Below, one piece after another: positions 17,973 to 26,539 of a DNA stretch of 34,337 nucleotides; within the stretch, counting starts at the first letter, position 1; every line of letters begins with the position of its first letter. The stretch lies in NCBI GenBank assembly GCA_009782285.1, contig WRJK01000023.1:1-34337 (forward strand), given 5' to 3'. Below the pieces are notes generated by a model. The model did not search any database. It saw only the letters and a list, made by a program, of their open reading frames with translations, and had not been told where the DNA came from. Both the position numbers and the translations under genes were made by a program. This DNA is from Clostridiales bacterium (lineage in GTDB: Bacteria > Bacillota > Clostridia > Peptostreptococcales > Anaerovoracaceae).

Positions 17973-20900
17973 CTTCGTGTAGTGGATAAAGAGATCAAGC
18001 AGGTCAAGCATGTCGATGAGCCCGTCGCCGTTAACGTCGCACATGCTTGCGGTGACCGGGTTGCCCCATGCGTCGTTTACTTTGACTAAAGCATCCCAGT
18101 CTGCGCCGTCAGCATCGAAGCCGCAATAGAGCAGCATGATGCCAAGGTCGAGGGCGTCAACTACGCCGTCCCTGTTCAGGTCGTACTTGGACTTGGCGAT
18201 GATGCTTGTCGCTGCGCCGTCGCCGATGACTGTGGTCAGGTACTTGGTTGTGTCGCCAAACAGGCCGACCGCCCTTGCGCCCGTCAAAGTCATGACTGCG
18301 TTGCCGTAGCCCTTCGCGGTGTAGGAGAACACTGCAATGTCAACTGGGCCTGCCGCCGTAAGCCCGGTTGTCGTGCCGGACGGAAGATCCAGTGTCACTG
18401 TGCCCTTCCAAAGGTTGTCGCCGGCGTAAATCCAGAGCACTTGGTTCATGGCATCGAAGCCGTTCAGGCCTTCAAGTCCTTTGCCTGCCAGCATGTTGCC
18501 GTCGATAACGAATTCCAGCTCGACTGCCAGCACGTCAACCGCATCGCGGAGCGACACTGTGTATTCCACGTCGTTGATGATGTAGTTCACGTTGTCAACC
18601 GAAAGATCCACATAGACGCACGTAAATTCGATTTCCCCAGCGAATGCCGAGTGGGCTGCGCCGCCTTCGAAGTCGATGACGATGTCAACGCTGTCCGTGC
18701 CATATACGGTGGGATCGAAAGTGGCAGTGTAGTTGCCGCCGCCAAGGGAATTCACGACAGCAGGAAGTCCGCCCACTATGGCGGTTACAGCAGCCCCTTC
18801 AATGACGCCCTTGGTGCCATCAGGCAGCCAAGTGGAGAACGGGACTGTCACGTCGCCCACCGGGCCCCAAGCTTTGCCAAAGTCGAAGTCTGTCGTTATA
18901 GCTTTTGACACTGTGAAGTTGACGTTGTTCTTAACAGCCTTATAGTCTTCAACAAAGACGGTGTTGACTGCGCTGTCGTAGAAGGCCGGAGCTTTGGCGA
19001 CAATGTCGTAGCCTTCGTCTTCGTAGATGAATAACCCTATGCGCGGGTCAGATGCGGAGTCGACTTCGAAGCCTGCTGCAGTGCCCCTTCTGATATTGAC
19101 GGCGGTGCCGCCGGTCCAGTTGGGCTGGTTGCGCCCTTCGTAGGCGTAGGTCTCCGGCTGCTGCGAAGGCACCACGGACCAGTCATATGTTCCGTCTGCG
19201 TTCTGAATGTCCATGTAGCCTGTCTGGAGTTCTTTGATAGTCCTGAAGGTATCGCCGGTCGTTGGGTTTACGTAGTTGCAGATGTCGTCGTAGTAGCGGC
19301 TCTTTGGCGGGTTTGCTGCAAACCAAGCTTGGATGTCCGGCGCGATCTTTGCAAGAGCCGGGTCGAGGTTGGCAGTGTTCGTGTTCACACCGTGGCCCCA
19401 AGGCGCGTACTGTGCCCAGTTGACCCCGCGCCAGTCGGGTTTCCTATTGGCAGTGGAGGCGGTGGTAGCAGGGCCTTCGTAGCCGCTTGTGTGGGTCATC
19501 GGATCCCAGAAGACGCGGTCTGTGGCCTGCTCTGCAAGCTGAGTGTGGTAAACGTCCTTGGTGAGGTTGAGGTTGGCTCCGGGCACGGCGTTGCCGCCGG
19601 CATCCGAAACTTTACCGACAATGTGGCCGGCGAATTTGTCAGCGGTCTCAGCAAGTGTCACGTACATGTAGGCGTTCTTCTCCCACATCCAGTAGAAGGG
19701 GTTGTACGGCTTCTGCAAGGAGTTGGGGTTGAGAGTGAGCATGTTCTCTACAGTACGGCCTTCCCAGTCCATGCCGTCGCGCACCATGATTTCCCATATC
19801 TCCCTGGCATGCATCCTGAAGATCGTGCCGGCGGGGATAGTGACAGGGTTTGCGCCGGTGGTGGTGATGGAAGGCGCGGAGCCTCGGCCATGGTTGCTGT
19901 CGGCAGCTATGCCGGTGGCTATCTGAGCGAAAAGAACGGCAACCGCGCCGTTTCTCTGGGCAAGCAGCACGACGTCGTTGGTATTTGTCGCGTTGCTGGC
20001 AGAGTAGCAAAGGAGTATCTTGCCCCTGACGAAGTCGGGGTCAGCATTAAGCTCTGCTTGGAGGAAAGCGGGTGTGGTCATCCAAGCGGAGTGGGAATAG
20101 GTGGGGATGAAGGTCTTCAGCTTCTGAGGCGTCGTCCAAGTTTCGCCATTGTCGCCATACAAGGTTGTAGGCAGCAGAACAGCCACAGGTGCGCTTATTG
20201 TGGTTGTGGGCGCTGTCGCGGAAGCCCATTGTACAGAAGGTGTCCTGTATCCAACGTTGGGGTTGCGGTCGTTGAACGATGCTGTGAGATAAGCGCTGTT
20301 CACACCGAGGTATTGAGGTTTGAAGCTCTGCCCCATCTCGACGGTGAAGCCGAGGGCTCTGTACCCGCCGTACATGTACTCCTGCCCCTCGCCGGACTGG
20401 GAGTAGATGACGCGTTCGTGGTAGTTGGTGTACTGGTTGTAGGAAGACAGTTCGCGCCCAAGGGCAACAAAGTCCATCGGGCCGTTCACTTCGGCGGCGC
20501 CTTTTTTGTTGGACCATGGGAATATGACCAAGTCGCCGGAGGTGTGCCCGGAAATGTCGGATCCTATCATTCGGTTCCTCATGAAACCGGTGAGGGCAAC
20601 GTTCTCAGGTTCGCTGCCGGGCCCCATGCCGCGGTTGGTGTTCTCGCCAGTCGCGTTCCAAGCACTGGACCCGTCGTTTGATCCCCAGCGGTACGCCCAG
20701 TTCCTGTTAACGTCGGAGCCGATGTAGTTGGCTGCGCCAAGGCTGCCTGCTGATATGTTGGCAGAGGTGGTGCCAAAGTACTTCATGCCGAACTGCGCGG
20801 GGGTCGCGCCGGGCCTTCTGTTCTTGCGCTGGCTGCCGCCTACGGCTTGATCCCAGTGGGTCCCGTCAGGGTTGTGCAACGGGGTCACCCAAGACCTGAC

Positions 20901-21713
20901 GTTCTTCATAACATTGATAACCCTAGGGTCGTATGCCTTGCCGTCAAGGTATTTCTGGTACTCGGTTGTGAACCACCAGGCGTTGTTCAGGGCAAGCTCG
21001 TTGGCGGGCCATTCCCTGGCGTGGGTTGCAGCCAAGTGCAGCCACTCAGCCCTGCCGTCCTCAACGCCAGGCTTGTCGCAGATTTCCAGCACGTACAGCG
21101 GCCTGCCGTACCATGTGTAGCCCATTGTGTGCAGTTTTACGAGGTGAGGGTATTTTTCAGCTAGGTAAATCATCTCGCTGTAGTATTCGCTAACGGTCCT
21201 GTAGCCTATGCGGTTCGGGAAACCGTATATCTCATTGAAAGTGCAGCCGATGTTTTCGTAATCGATGAAATAGTCGATCCATACGGATTCGCCCGGGTTC
21301 ACCAAGTTGTTGGTGCTGTCGCCAACGGGGATGCCCACGATCTGGCCGGCGGCGTTCACTTCAAAATAAAACGGTGCATCTGAAGCGGCTGCGGCGCGAG
21401 CTGGTGCGATGTAACCGGTATGGTCCTCAATTACATAATAGCCGCTAAAGCCGCTCAGGGCATTCTCTTCTACATCGTTTCTGATGTGGAAGACGACATC
21501 CACTGTGTAGTCGCTCATTTCGCGCGTCCCGATGTAGTCAAGGTCATTGCGCACGTCATACGTGGCGTCGTATTCTTCAACGGTAGAGCAGTTGATCGCG
21601 ACTTCCTTGAAGCCGTCCCAATCCTGTGCTGTAGCGGTCGCTCCTGACGAGCCTGCTACCACTAACGTGAACGACAACGCCAGTACCAGAATGATAGATA
21701 ATGCTTTTCTCAT
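17970..21713 (-). CDS. Secreted M14 zinc carboxypeptidase with PA, cohesin-like and dockerin domains
   Basis: A 1247-residue exported protein. Residues 1-29 are a signal peptide. The M14 domain (about 165-490) shows zinc ligands H231 and E234 in THAREW and H390 in SGHTSGD, the substrate-binding N336-R337 in DVNRNW, and the catalytic Glu E459 in GFTVEMG; M14 enzymes remove C-terminal residues or cut peptidoglycan peptides. A PA-type domain follows at about 500-690, a carboxypeptidase-regulatory-like region from about 694, an Ig-like region at about 950-1035, a cohesin-like domain at about 1036-1170, and a dockerin at 1175-1247 with calcium loops at D1178 and D1226. The start has TTAGGAGGT upstream. 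The stop TGA lies in a repeat. It is far longer than a plain M14 peptidase. Confidence 0.92.
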   Translation of the reverse strand: MRKALSIILVLALSFTLVVAGSSGATATAQDWDGFKEVAINCSTVEEYDATYDVRNDLDYIGTREMSDYTVDVVFHIRNDVEENALSGFSGYYVIEDHTGYIAPARAAAASDAPFYFEVNAAGQIVGIPVGDSTNNLVNPGESVWIDYFIDYENIGCTFNEIYGFPNRIGYRTVSEYYSEMIYLAEKYPHLVKLHTMGYTWYGRPLYVLEICDKPGVEDGRAEWLHLAATHAREWPANELALNNAWWFTTEYQKYLDGKAYDPRVINVMKNVRSWVTPLHNPDGTHWDQAVGGSQRKNRRPGATPAQFGMKYFGTTSANISAGSLGAANYIGSDVNRNWAYRWGSNDGSSAWNATGENTNRGMGPGSEPENVALTGFMRNRMIGSDISGHTSGDLVIFPWSNKKGAAEVNGPMDFVALGRELSSYNQYTNYHERVIYSQSGEGQEYMYGGYRALGFTVEMGQSFKPQYLGVNSAYLTASFNDRNPNVGYRTPSVQWASATAPTTTISAPVAVLLPTTLYGDNGETWTTPQKLKTFIPTYSHSAWMTTPAFLQAELNADPDFVRGKILLCYSASNATNTNDVVLLAQRNGAVAVLFAQIATGIAADSNHGRGSAPSITTTGANPVTIPAGTIFRMHAREIWEIMVRDGMDWEGRTVENMLTLNPNSLQKPYNPFYWMWEKNAYMYVTLAETADKFAGHIVGKVSDAGGNAVPGANLNLTKDVYHTQLAEQATDRVFWDPMTHTSGYEGPATTASTANRKPDWRGVNWAQYAPWGHGVNTNTANLDPALAKIAPDIQAWFAANPPKSRYYDDICNYVNPTTGDTFRTIKELQTGYMDIQNADGTYDWSVVPSQQPETYAYEGRNQPNWTGGTAVNIRRGTAAGFEVDSASDPRIGLFIYEDEGYDIVAKAPAFYDSAVNTVFVEDYKAVKNNVNFTVSKAITTDFDFGKAWGPVGDVTVPFSTWLPDGTKGVIEGAAVTAIVGGLPAVVNSLGGGNYTATFDPTVYGTDSVDIVIDFEGGAAHSAFAGEIEFTCVYVDLSVDNVNYIINDVEYTVSLRDAVDVLAVELEFVIDGNMLAGKGLEGLNGFDAMNQVLWIYAGDNLWKGTVTLDLPSGTTTGLTAAGPVDIAVFSYTAKGYGNAVMTLTGARAVGLFGDTTKYLTTVIGDGAATSIIAKSKYDLNRDGVVDALDLGIMLLYCGFDADGADWDALVKVNDAWGNPVTASMCDVNGDGLIDMLDLLDLFIHYTK

Positions 21714-21881
21714 GTTTTTATACCTCCTAAAAATAATGCGCCTCTTTTGTTCTGTCGTTGGGGTTCGACGTTTTCAGCCTCGCTTTGTGGGAACGTGGTT
21801 AACCTCATGCTGATGATTTTGGGACTCACCTTCTTTCAAAATTGTTTAGTGCAGCTGATAAATTAATCTTTGGTACTCAAT

Positions 21882-21910
21882 ATTATATAATTATTGAGGA
21901 GAAACGTCAA
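21882..21910 (-). promoter_or_regulatory. Proximal sigma-A promoter of the M14 peptidase gene
   Basis: On the minus strand TTGACG (21910-21905), 17-base spacer, TATAAT (21887-21882). Transcription would start near 21875, leaving a leader of about 160 bases. Confidence 0.8.
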
Positions 21911-21917
21911 ACTTTTT

Positions 21918-21946
21918 ATTATATAATTATGGACGAGAAACGTCAA
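21918..21946 (-). promoter_or_regulatory. Distal sigma-A promoter of the M14 peptidase gene (duplicate)
   Basis: On the minus strand TTGACG (21946-21941), 17-base spacer, TATAAT (21923-21918). It is the same element as the proximal promoter, one 36-base unit further upstream. Confidence 0.8.
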
Positions 21947-22010
21947 GCTTTTTTTCATGGGCGCAGGGGGTTTTTCAGGGTTCAGGGGTTCAGGGGTGAC
22001 GAAGTATAAA

Positions 22011-22055
22011 TAAAAAATTACTGAAACGCAAGTTGTCTGCTCATGTTTCAGTAAT
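22011..22055 (-). terminator. Rho-independent terminator after metK
   Basis: An 11-base perfect stem, ATTACTGAAAC (22017-22027) with GTTTCAGTAAT (22045-22055), closes a 17-base loop. On the minus strand it is followed by TTTTTTATTTA. It lies 43 bases beyond the metK stop. Confidence 0.85.
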
Positions 22056-22097
22056 TCTATCGTATTTATGGAAAAATGTCAACTATTTCCTACAACA

Positions 22098-23282
22098 CTA
22101 CAACCCTGCGTCGTTTTTCAATGCCTGCGCCTTGTCTGTCCGCTCCCAAGGCACGTCTATGTCGGTCCTGCCGAAATGCCCGTACGCCGCAAGCTGCCTG
22201 TACCTGGGCTTTCGAAGGTCGAGCTCTCTTATTATCGCAGACGGCCTCAAGTCGAAATGCTTTTCTATAAGCTCAATGATCTTTTCGTCAGAAATTTTGC
22301 CCGTGCCGAAGGTGTCGACCATTATTGAAAGGGGCTTCGCCACACCGATTGCGTATGCAAGCTGGATTTCGCACTTTCTCGCAAGCCCTGCAGCGACGAT
22401 GTTCTTCGCCGCGTACCTGGCAGCATAGGCTGCCGATCGGTCCACTTTCGTCGGATCCTTTCCACTGAAAGAGCCTCCTCCGTGCCTTGCGTACCCGCCG
22501 TAGGTGTCCACGATGATTTTTCTCCCGGTGAGCCCCGAATCCCCATGAGGCCCCCCCACCACAAACCTTCCCGTCGGGTTGACGTGGTACACGGTGTCCT
22601 CATCCAGCAGGCTGCCAGGCACAACCGGCTTTATGACATGCTCCATTATGTCTTTTTTTATCTGCTCCTGCGCTGCATCAGGGTCGTGCTGCGTTGAAAC
22701 AACTATCGTATCTATCCTCTTCGCAGTATCGCCGTCGTATTCTACGGTCACTTGTGTTTTCCCGTCAGGCCGCAGGTAAGGAACGGTGCCTGATTTTCTG
22801 ACGTCTGCAAGTTTTTTTGCCAGCTTGTGAGCTAGGGAAACCGGCATGGGCATCAGCTCAGGCGTTTCGTCGCAGGCAAACCCGAACATCATTCCTTGGT
22901 CGCCGGCGCCGATGGAATCCTCCTCGTCCATAAGCGTGCCCTCCTTGTATTCAAGCGCCTTGTCCACTCCGAGCGCAATATCTGCGGACTGTTCGTCAAT
23001 CGCCGTCAATACCGCGCAGGTGTTCCCGTCAAATCCGTATTCGCTTTTCGTGTACCCAATGTCGCAAATGACTTTCCTGACGATTTTGGGGATGTCTATG
23101 TAGCAATGAGTGCTTATCTCACCCATCACCATCGCGTAGCCTGTGGTTGTGGTCGTTTCCGCAGCGACCCTCCCATAAGGGTCTTCCTCAAAAATCGCGT
23201 CGAGGATAGCGTCTGATATCTGGTCGCACACTTTGTCCGGATGCCCCTCAGTGACGGATTCTGATGTGAATAATTTTTTCAT
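22098..23282 (-). CDS. metK: S-adenosylmethionine synthetase
   Basis: A 394-residue cytoplasmic enzyme that makes S-adenosylmethionine from methionine and ATP. Signatures are intact: GHPDK at 13-17 with the catalytic His14, [10 protein letters not shown] at 125-134 and GGGSFSGKD at 268-276. Start ATG 23282 follows AAAAGGAG by a normal gap; an ATG nine codons earlier would place that site within the gene. A strong promoter lies 37 bases upstream, so the leader is too short for a SAM riboswitch. The gene has its own terminator and appears monocistronic. Confidence 0.98.
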   Translation of the reverse strand: MKKLFTSESVTEGHPDKVCDQISDAILDAIFEEDPYGRVAAETTTTTGYAMVMGEISTHCYIDIPKIVRKVICDIGYTKSEYGFDGNTCAVLTAIDEQSADIALGVDKALEYKEGTLMDEEDSIGAGDQGMMFGFACDETPELMPMPVSLAHKLAKKLADVRKSGTVPYLRPDGKTQVTVEYDGDTAKRIDTIVVSTQHDPDAAQEQIKKDIMEHVIKPVVPGSLLDEDTVYHVNPTGRFVVGGPHGDSGLTGRKIIVDTYGGYARHGGGSFSGKDPTKVDRSAAYAARYAAKNIVAAGLARKCEIQLAYAIGVAKPLSIMVDTFGTGKISDEKIIELIEKHFDLRPSAIIRELDLRKPRYRQLAAYGHFGRTDIDVPWERTDKAQALKNDAGL

Positions 23283-23318
23283 TTTCAGCTTCTCCTTTTC
23301 ATCATTCAATACAAATAA

Positions 23319-23348
23319 ATTTTAAACCTAACCATTAATGATTGTCAA
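23319..23348 (-). promoter_or_regulatory. sigma-A promoter for metK
   Basis: On the minus strand a perfect TTGACA (23348-23343), 18-base spacer, and TAAAAT (23324-23319). Confidence 0.8.
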
Positions 23349-23354
23349 CAGATA

Positions 23355-23382
23355 TTGTAATTTTGCAGAATTAGGGTATACT
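23355..23382 (+). promoter_or_regulatory. sigma-A promoter for the 393-residue protein
   Basis: TTGTAA (23355-23360), 16-base spacer, TATACT (23377-23382). An overlapping alternative is TTGCAG (23363-23368), 17 bases, TATATT (23386-23391). It is divergent from the metK promoter, only seven bases between the -35 boxes. Confidence 0.6.
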
Positions 23383-23413
23383 TATTATATTCGCACTAAG
23401 AAAGGACCATTTT

Positions 23414-24595
23414 ATGGCAAACCGGAATTTCAGATTGATTAAAGGCGGCCTGTCGTCCCCTGCGGAAAGCGACAAGAAAACGTTCGTTTCGGCATTTGTT
23501 ACTGACACGAGGCTAATGGGTGTTGTTGGGCTTTATATTCACTGGGAATTGGAAACAGACAGGCTTGTTTCTGATTTTCACCAGTTTTTCTATTTTGACG
23601 CTGAAGAGTATGGGTTCGAGACTTACAGAAGCATTTACGGCAACGACATTTTAGAGATCAGCTATATCGAACATGCCCTGATGGGCGGGCTTGGCGGAAA
23701 CAAAGCTGACCTCACGCAAAAGGAAGCTGCCTACCTTCTTCAGTCTTACGTGGACATGAACCGCCGCCTTTCGATTCCGCTCCCAGAAGGGGAAATCGAA
23801 TACAGCTTTCTTCTCAGTAAACGGGTTGAACTGAACGACCGCGAGCAGCGAACGCTGTTTGCAAAGCAGTGCACGCTCATCGAAACGCAGTACCAGGCAA
23901 TCAATTATTTTTTAATGCGGTGCTTCGTAAAGGACTTCGAAGCCGCAGATTTCCTGTCAAGCGGCGAATTTTCGCAAGATATCTACGCAGACATCTCAGC
24001 TGCGACGCTGTGCAAAAACACCATCGACCTTTTCGAAAACGATTACGGCATATCGTATTTATGCGAATCCCTGATCGAAAGCGATTTGTCCTACATGCTC
24101 GTTTTGTCCGAACTCACCGTCTCAAACATGAAAGTCACTTCCTTTGAGAAGCGTTCTGTCATGAAGGTTTCCGCAGTCGAAGCGACGATGATGCTTTCCC
24201 GCCCTGAATTTGTGACGGTCTACGAAATAATAAACATGCCTGACGAATTCGATTTGGACCTTGCAGACCTTACCTCCGGCATGTTCCTCACCGTGCATGA
24301 AACCGGGAGGCTGTTCCTTTCATTTAACAAAAATAACGACCATGTTAACAGGAAAGTGTTCCGCCTAAACGAAGACGTCTTCGGGCTTTACTACGTAACA
24401 GACTTTGGCCAGCTGCTGATTGCCGCATACAGCATTAAGGGCATCCATACCATGGAGAAAGATCTTCGCAGGAGCCCCATTTCGCGTTTTCTCCTAGCTG
24501 TTTCAAAGTACGAGTTCAAAGAGCCGGTGCTGTACGAATTTATACAGAGCGATTTTGACGATTTCGAGGACTTTCTCGACTACATCAAAGAATAG
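23414..24595 (+). CDS. Conserved-looking hypothetical protein, 393 residues
   Basis: I do not recognise this protein. It is acidic and soluble, with no signal peptide, no membrane helix and no obvious catalytic motif. The N-terminal half (residues 20-110) alternates strands and aromatic residues (VGLYIHWELETDRLVSDF, HQFFYFDAEEYG) with a GGLGG turn near 94. The C-terminal half looks mixed alpha/beta. AAAGGA lies ahead of the ATG at 23414. The gene has its own promoter, divergent from metK, and its 3' end overlaps the serine hydrolase gene on the other strand by 11 bases. Base composition matches the core genes, so it does not look recently acquired. No function is proposed. Confidence 0.8.
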   Translation: MANRNFRLIKGGLSSPAESDKKTFVSAFVTDTRLMGVVGLYIHWELETDRLVSDFHQFFYFDAEEYGFETYRSIYGNDILEISYIEHALMGGLGGNKADLTQKEAAYLLQSYVDMNRRLSIPLPEGEIEYSFLLSKRVELNDREQRTLFAKQCTLIETQYQAINYFLMRCFVKDFEAADFLSSGEFSQDIYADISAATLCKNTIDLFENDYGISYLCESLIESDLSYMLVLSELTVSNMKVTSFEKRSVMKVSAVEATMMLSRPEFVTVYEIINMPDEFDLDLADLTSGMFLTVHETGRLFLSFNKNNDHVNRKVFRLNEDVFGLYYVTDFGQLLIAAYSIKGIHTMEKDLRRSPISRFLLAVSKYEFKEPVLYEFIQSDFDDFEDFLDYIKE

Positions 24596-25553
24596 CGAGC
24601 AGCATGGAGAATATTTCTTCGCAGATTTTTCGTATCGGTGCATGTGAAATGTTCGACATCACCGCGATGTGCAGTTTCAAGCCGGGGCAAATCCAAAACC
24701 CCGACCTGAAGCCTTTGTCGGCGCCTTCGTGCCCGAAAAGCTCATAGCCCCCCTGTTTCTGCTTGAACCAAGTCATGCAGATGCGGTCCCCGCTGCTCGG
24801 CACAGGGGCGTACTCGCCCCATGTCAAATCATAGGTTTCCGGTTTCAGCAATTTGCTTTCACATAGATGTGCCCTCGCCCATTTCGACATGTCTTCGAGA
24901 TTTGAAACCAGTGCTGAGCTTGAACCTTCTTTCATGCTGTAGCTGCCCTGACTTGCCGTTTCTATCCGCTTCTCACTGTTTTTCACGTGGGGATAGACCA
25001 TATTAGCGATTATGTCAACTTGTTCTCCGGCTCTGATGTCGGTATTGCCCATTTGAAGCGGCAGCAGAATCATCTCTTTTATGCAGTCCCTGAAAGCCAT
25101 GCCTGATATTACCTCCGCCACTCGCCCCAACAACTCGTACCCCGCGTCGCTGTATGAAAAACGCTTGAGCCCTGGTTCCCACAGGAGGCCTGAGCTATTG
25201 AAAATTCCTGAAGTGTGCGTCAGCAGGTGCTCAACTGTTATCTCTATGCATCGTTTATCTGCGATAGGCATATCGCCTAGTATTTCAACAACTCTATCTG
25301 CCAGACTCAGCTTTCCGCTTTCGACGAGCATCATTATCGCCGTGCCAGTAAACAGCTTTGTGACAGAGGCCATGTGAAAAACGTCGCCGGGTTCCAAGAT
25401 TTCCCCTGCATCCATGTTTTTGTAGCCGGCCGCTGCCTGAAATTCGTGATGCTGCGCACCGAAAGAGACCCCAACGGCAAGGCCGGGAAGGTCGTGGTAA
25501 AAGACGCAGTCTTCTGCATATTTTTTCAGGTCCTGCAACAACAGTCTTGCCAT
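24585..25553 (-). CDS. Beta-lactamase-fold serine hydrolase (class C/esterase-like)
   Basis: A 322-residue member of the beta-lactamase/PBP-like superfamily. The catalytic SVTK is at S63-K66, the second motif is Y134-S-D136 (YSDAGY; a true class C beta-lactamase has YxN), and the third is H275-E-G277. No signal peptide is evident, so it is likely cytoplasmic and more like an esterase or D-amino acid peptidase than a resistance enzyme. Substrate is unknown. The start follows GGAGG. It lies 35 bases after the lipoprotein gene and is probably co-transcribed. Its end overlaps the convergent upstream gene. Confidence 0.88.
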   Translation of the reverse strand: MARLLLQDLKKYAEDCVFYHDLPGLAVGVSFGAQHHEFQAAAGYKNMDAGEILEPGDVFHMASVTKLFTGTAIMMLVESGKLSLADRVVEILGDMPIADKRCIEITVEHLLTHTSGIFNSSGLLWEPGLKRFSYSDAGYELLGRVAEVISGMAFRDCIKEMILLPLQMGNTDIRAGEQVDIIANMVYPHVKNSEKRIETASQGSYSMKEGSSSALVSNLEDMSKWARAHLCESKLLKPETYDLTWGEYAPVPSSGDRICMTWFKQKQGGYELFGHEGADKGFRSGFWICPGLKLHIAVMSNISHAPIRKICEEIFSMLLAIL

Positions 25554-25588
25554 GTCTTCTTGCCTCCGATAGGCTCCATGAAGGTGTT

Positions 25589-26377
25589 TTAGGAGTTTTC
25601 ATCAATTCCTGCATACAGTTCGTCGATTTCAGCTGCCGTTGCCTTTTTTAGGTTCCTTGAAACGTCATTCCAGAAATACATTTCCCGCTGTTCACCCTCA
25701 ATGCCGTCCATCTCTATTAAAATGTCCATGTACCCGTCTTCGTTGATGTCCACCAGCGACACCTCTTCCGGCACCGCGCCAAGGTCAATGGATTGCAGCT
25801 TTTTGAATCTCGATTCGAAAAGCAGAAGGGTGCTGCCTGATGCAGAATTGCTGATAACAGTGACGATGTACTCTGAACTGTCCGCTTCGTGTTGTATCTT
25901 GTACGTGCTGCTCGTGATTCTATCCGCATCCCCGCTTGCCAAGCGCCCGTCCAAATAGCGCGGGTAGCCTCCCCCGTTGCGCCATTGCTCCAACGCTTCG
26001 AATTCCCCGCTATCGGCTTCAAAGCACAGTATTTCACTGTAATCGTTGCTAACTGCGAACCATTTCCAGTCCACGATGCAATCAGGCTGGTTTTCACCAG
26101 CATAAAACAAGAAATAATCCGTGCCCAGCTCATCGTTTGGGATTTCATCCGGAAACGGGCGGGCTTGAAGCAGTAGGCTCACCTTGCCGCCCGACACTTC
26201 ATCGAGGTACCGTGCAAAGGTGCCTATCTCCGGAACATTTTTAACAAGGTGCGAACAGGCGTAGTTCGATGCAGTTATGTCCAAGCCGATTTCTTCCTCC
26301 GGCTCGATTTCACCGGGCGAACAGCTGGCAATGAGCAGTGCCGCGGCGAAAATGGCAGCAATGTTTCTTTTCTTCAT
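25589..26377 (-). CDS. Predicted lipoprotein with a VCBS/FG-GAP-like segment
   Basis: A 262-residue exported protein. MKKRN plus a hydrophobic run ends in the lipobox I-A-S-C with C19, followed by an acidic stretch (EIEPEEEIG), so it should be lipid-anchored on the outer face of the membrane. Near residues 208-220 LVDINEDGYMDILIEMDG resembles a calcium-binding FG-GAP/VCBS repeat. No enzyme motif is seen. It is the first gene of a pair with the serine hydrolase. The ribosome site is AAGGGGG. Function is unknown. Confidence 0.82.
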   Translation of the reverse strand: MKKRNIAAIFAAALLIASCSPGEIEPEEEIGLDITASNYACSHLVKNVPEIGTFARYLDEVSGGKVSLLLQARPFPDEIPNDELGTDYFLFYAGENQPDCIVDWKWFAVSNDYSEILCFEADSGEFEALEQWRNGGGYPRYLDGRLASGDADRITSSTYKIQHEADSSEYIVTVISNSASGSTLLLFESRFKKLQSIDLGAVPEEVSLVDINEDGYMDILIEMDGIEGEQREMYFWNDVSRNLKKATAAEIDELYAGIDENS

Positions 26378-26439
26378 GGATTATGCACCCCCTTGAACCG
26401 CAATGGGAAGAAACGGATAGAAACCACCGTTTTATTCGA

Positions 26440-26468
26440 ATAATACCACAGTACGCAGGAAATATCAA
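26440..26468 (-). promoter_or_regulatory. sigma-A promoter for the lipoprotein-hydrolase pair
   Basis: On the minus strand TTGATA (26468-26463), 17-base spacer, TATTAT (26445-26440). The start codon is 62 bases downstream. Confidence 0.6.
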
Positions 26469-26476
26469 GAAACTTG

Positions 26477-26504
26477 TTGAAAATGCGCACCGCAATGGTA
26501 TACT
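26477..26504 (+). promoter_or_regulatory. sigma-A promoter for the aldo-keto reductase
   Basis: TTGAAA (26477-26482), 16-base spacer, TATACT (26499-26504). It is divergent from the lipoprotein promoter and 35 bases before the ATG at 26540. Confidence 0.6.
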
Positions 26505-26539
26505 GTAAATAGTTGAAGGGATCATGAAAGGAGACAAAC

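Larger units (their letters stand above)
21881..21955. repeat. Tandem 36-base direct repeat containing promoters
   Basis: Two units with a period of 36 bases (21881-21917 and 21917-21955) share TATTATATAATTAT and GAGAAACGTCAA; they differ at only a few positions. Read on the minus strand, each unit contains TTGACG and TATAAT at optimal spacing. Confidence 0.85.
21714..22010. other. Intergenic region upstream of the M14 peptidase
   Basis: The gap between the peptidase start and metK is 384 bases. It holds, on the minus strand, two copies of one promoter (21882-21946), then a leader of about 160 bases before the peptidase ATG. The leader contains an ACGTT/AACGT pairing and a GGTTAACC palindrome but no riboswitch I recognise. 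Bases 21971-22000 hold short GGGTTCAGGGG-type iterations. No convincing gene is present. Confidence 0.6.

Noticed and set aside
19329-20681. A 450-codon open frame on the plus strand opposite the M14 peptidase
   Set aside because: It is antisense to a protein with clear domains and catalytic residues; its composition (Gly/Val/Arg rich, no motif) is that of a codon-bias shadow.
21961-22005. GGGTTCAGGGG iterations suggesting a minisatellite or CRISPR remnant
   Set aside because: Only two to three short imperfect copies without spacers; low-complexity DNA is the simpler explanation.
23283-23318. Possible SAM riboswitch ahead of metK
   Set aside because: The promoter leaves a leader of only about 30 bases, too short for any known SAM riboswitch.
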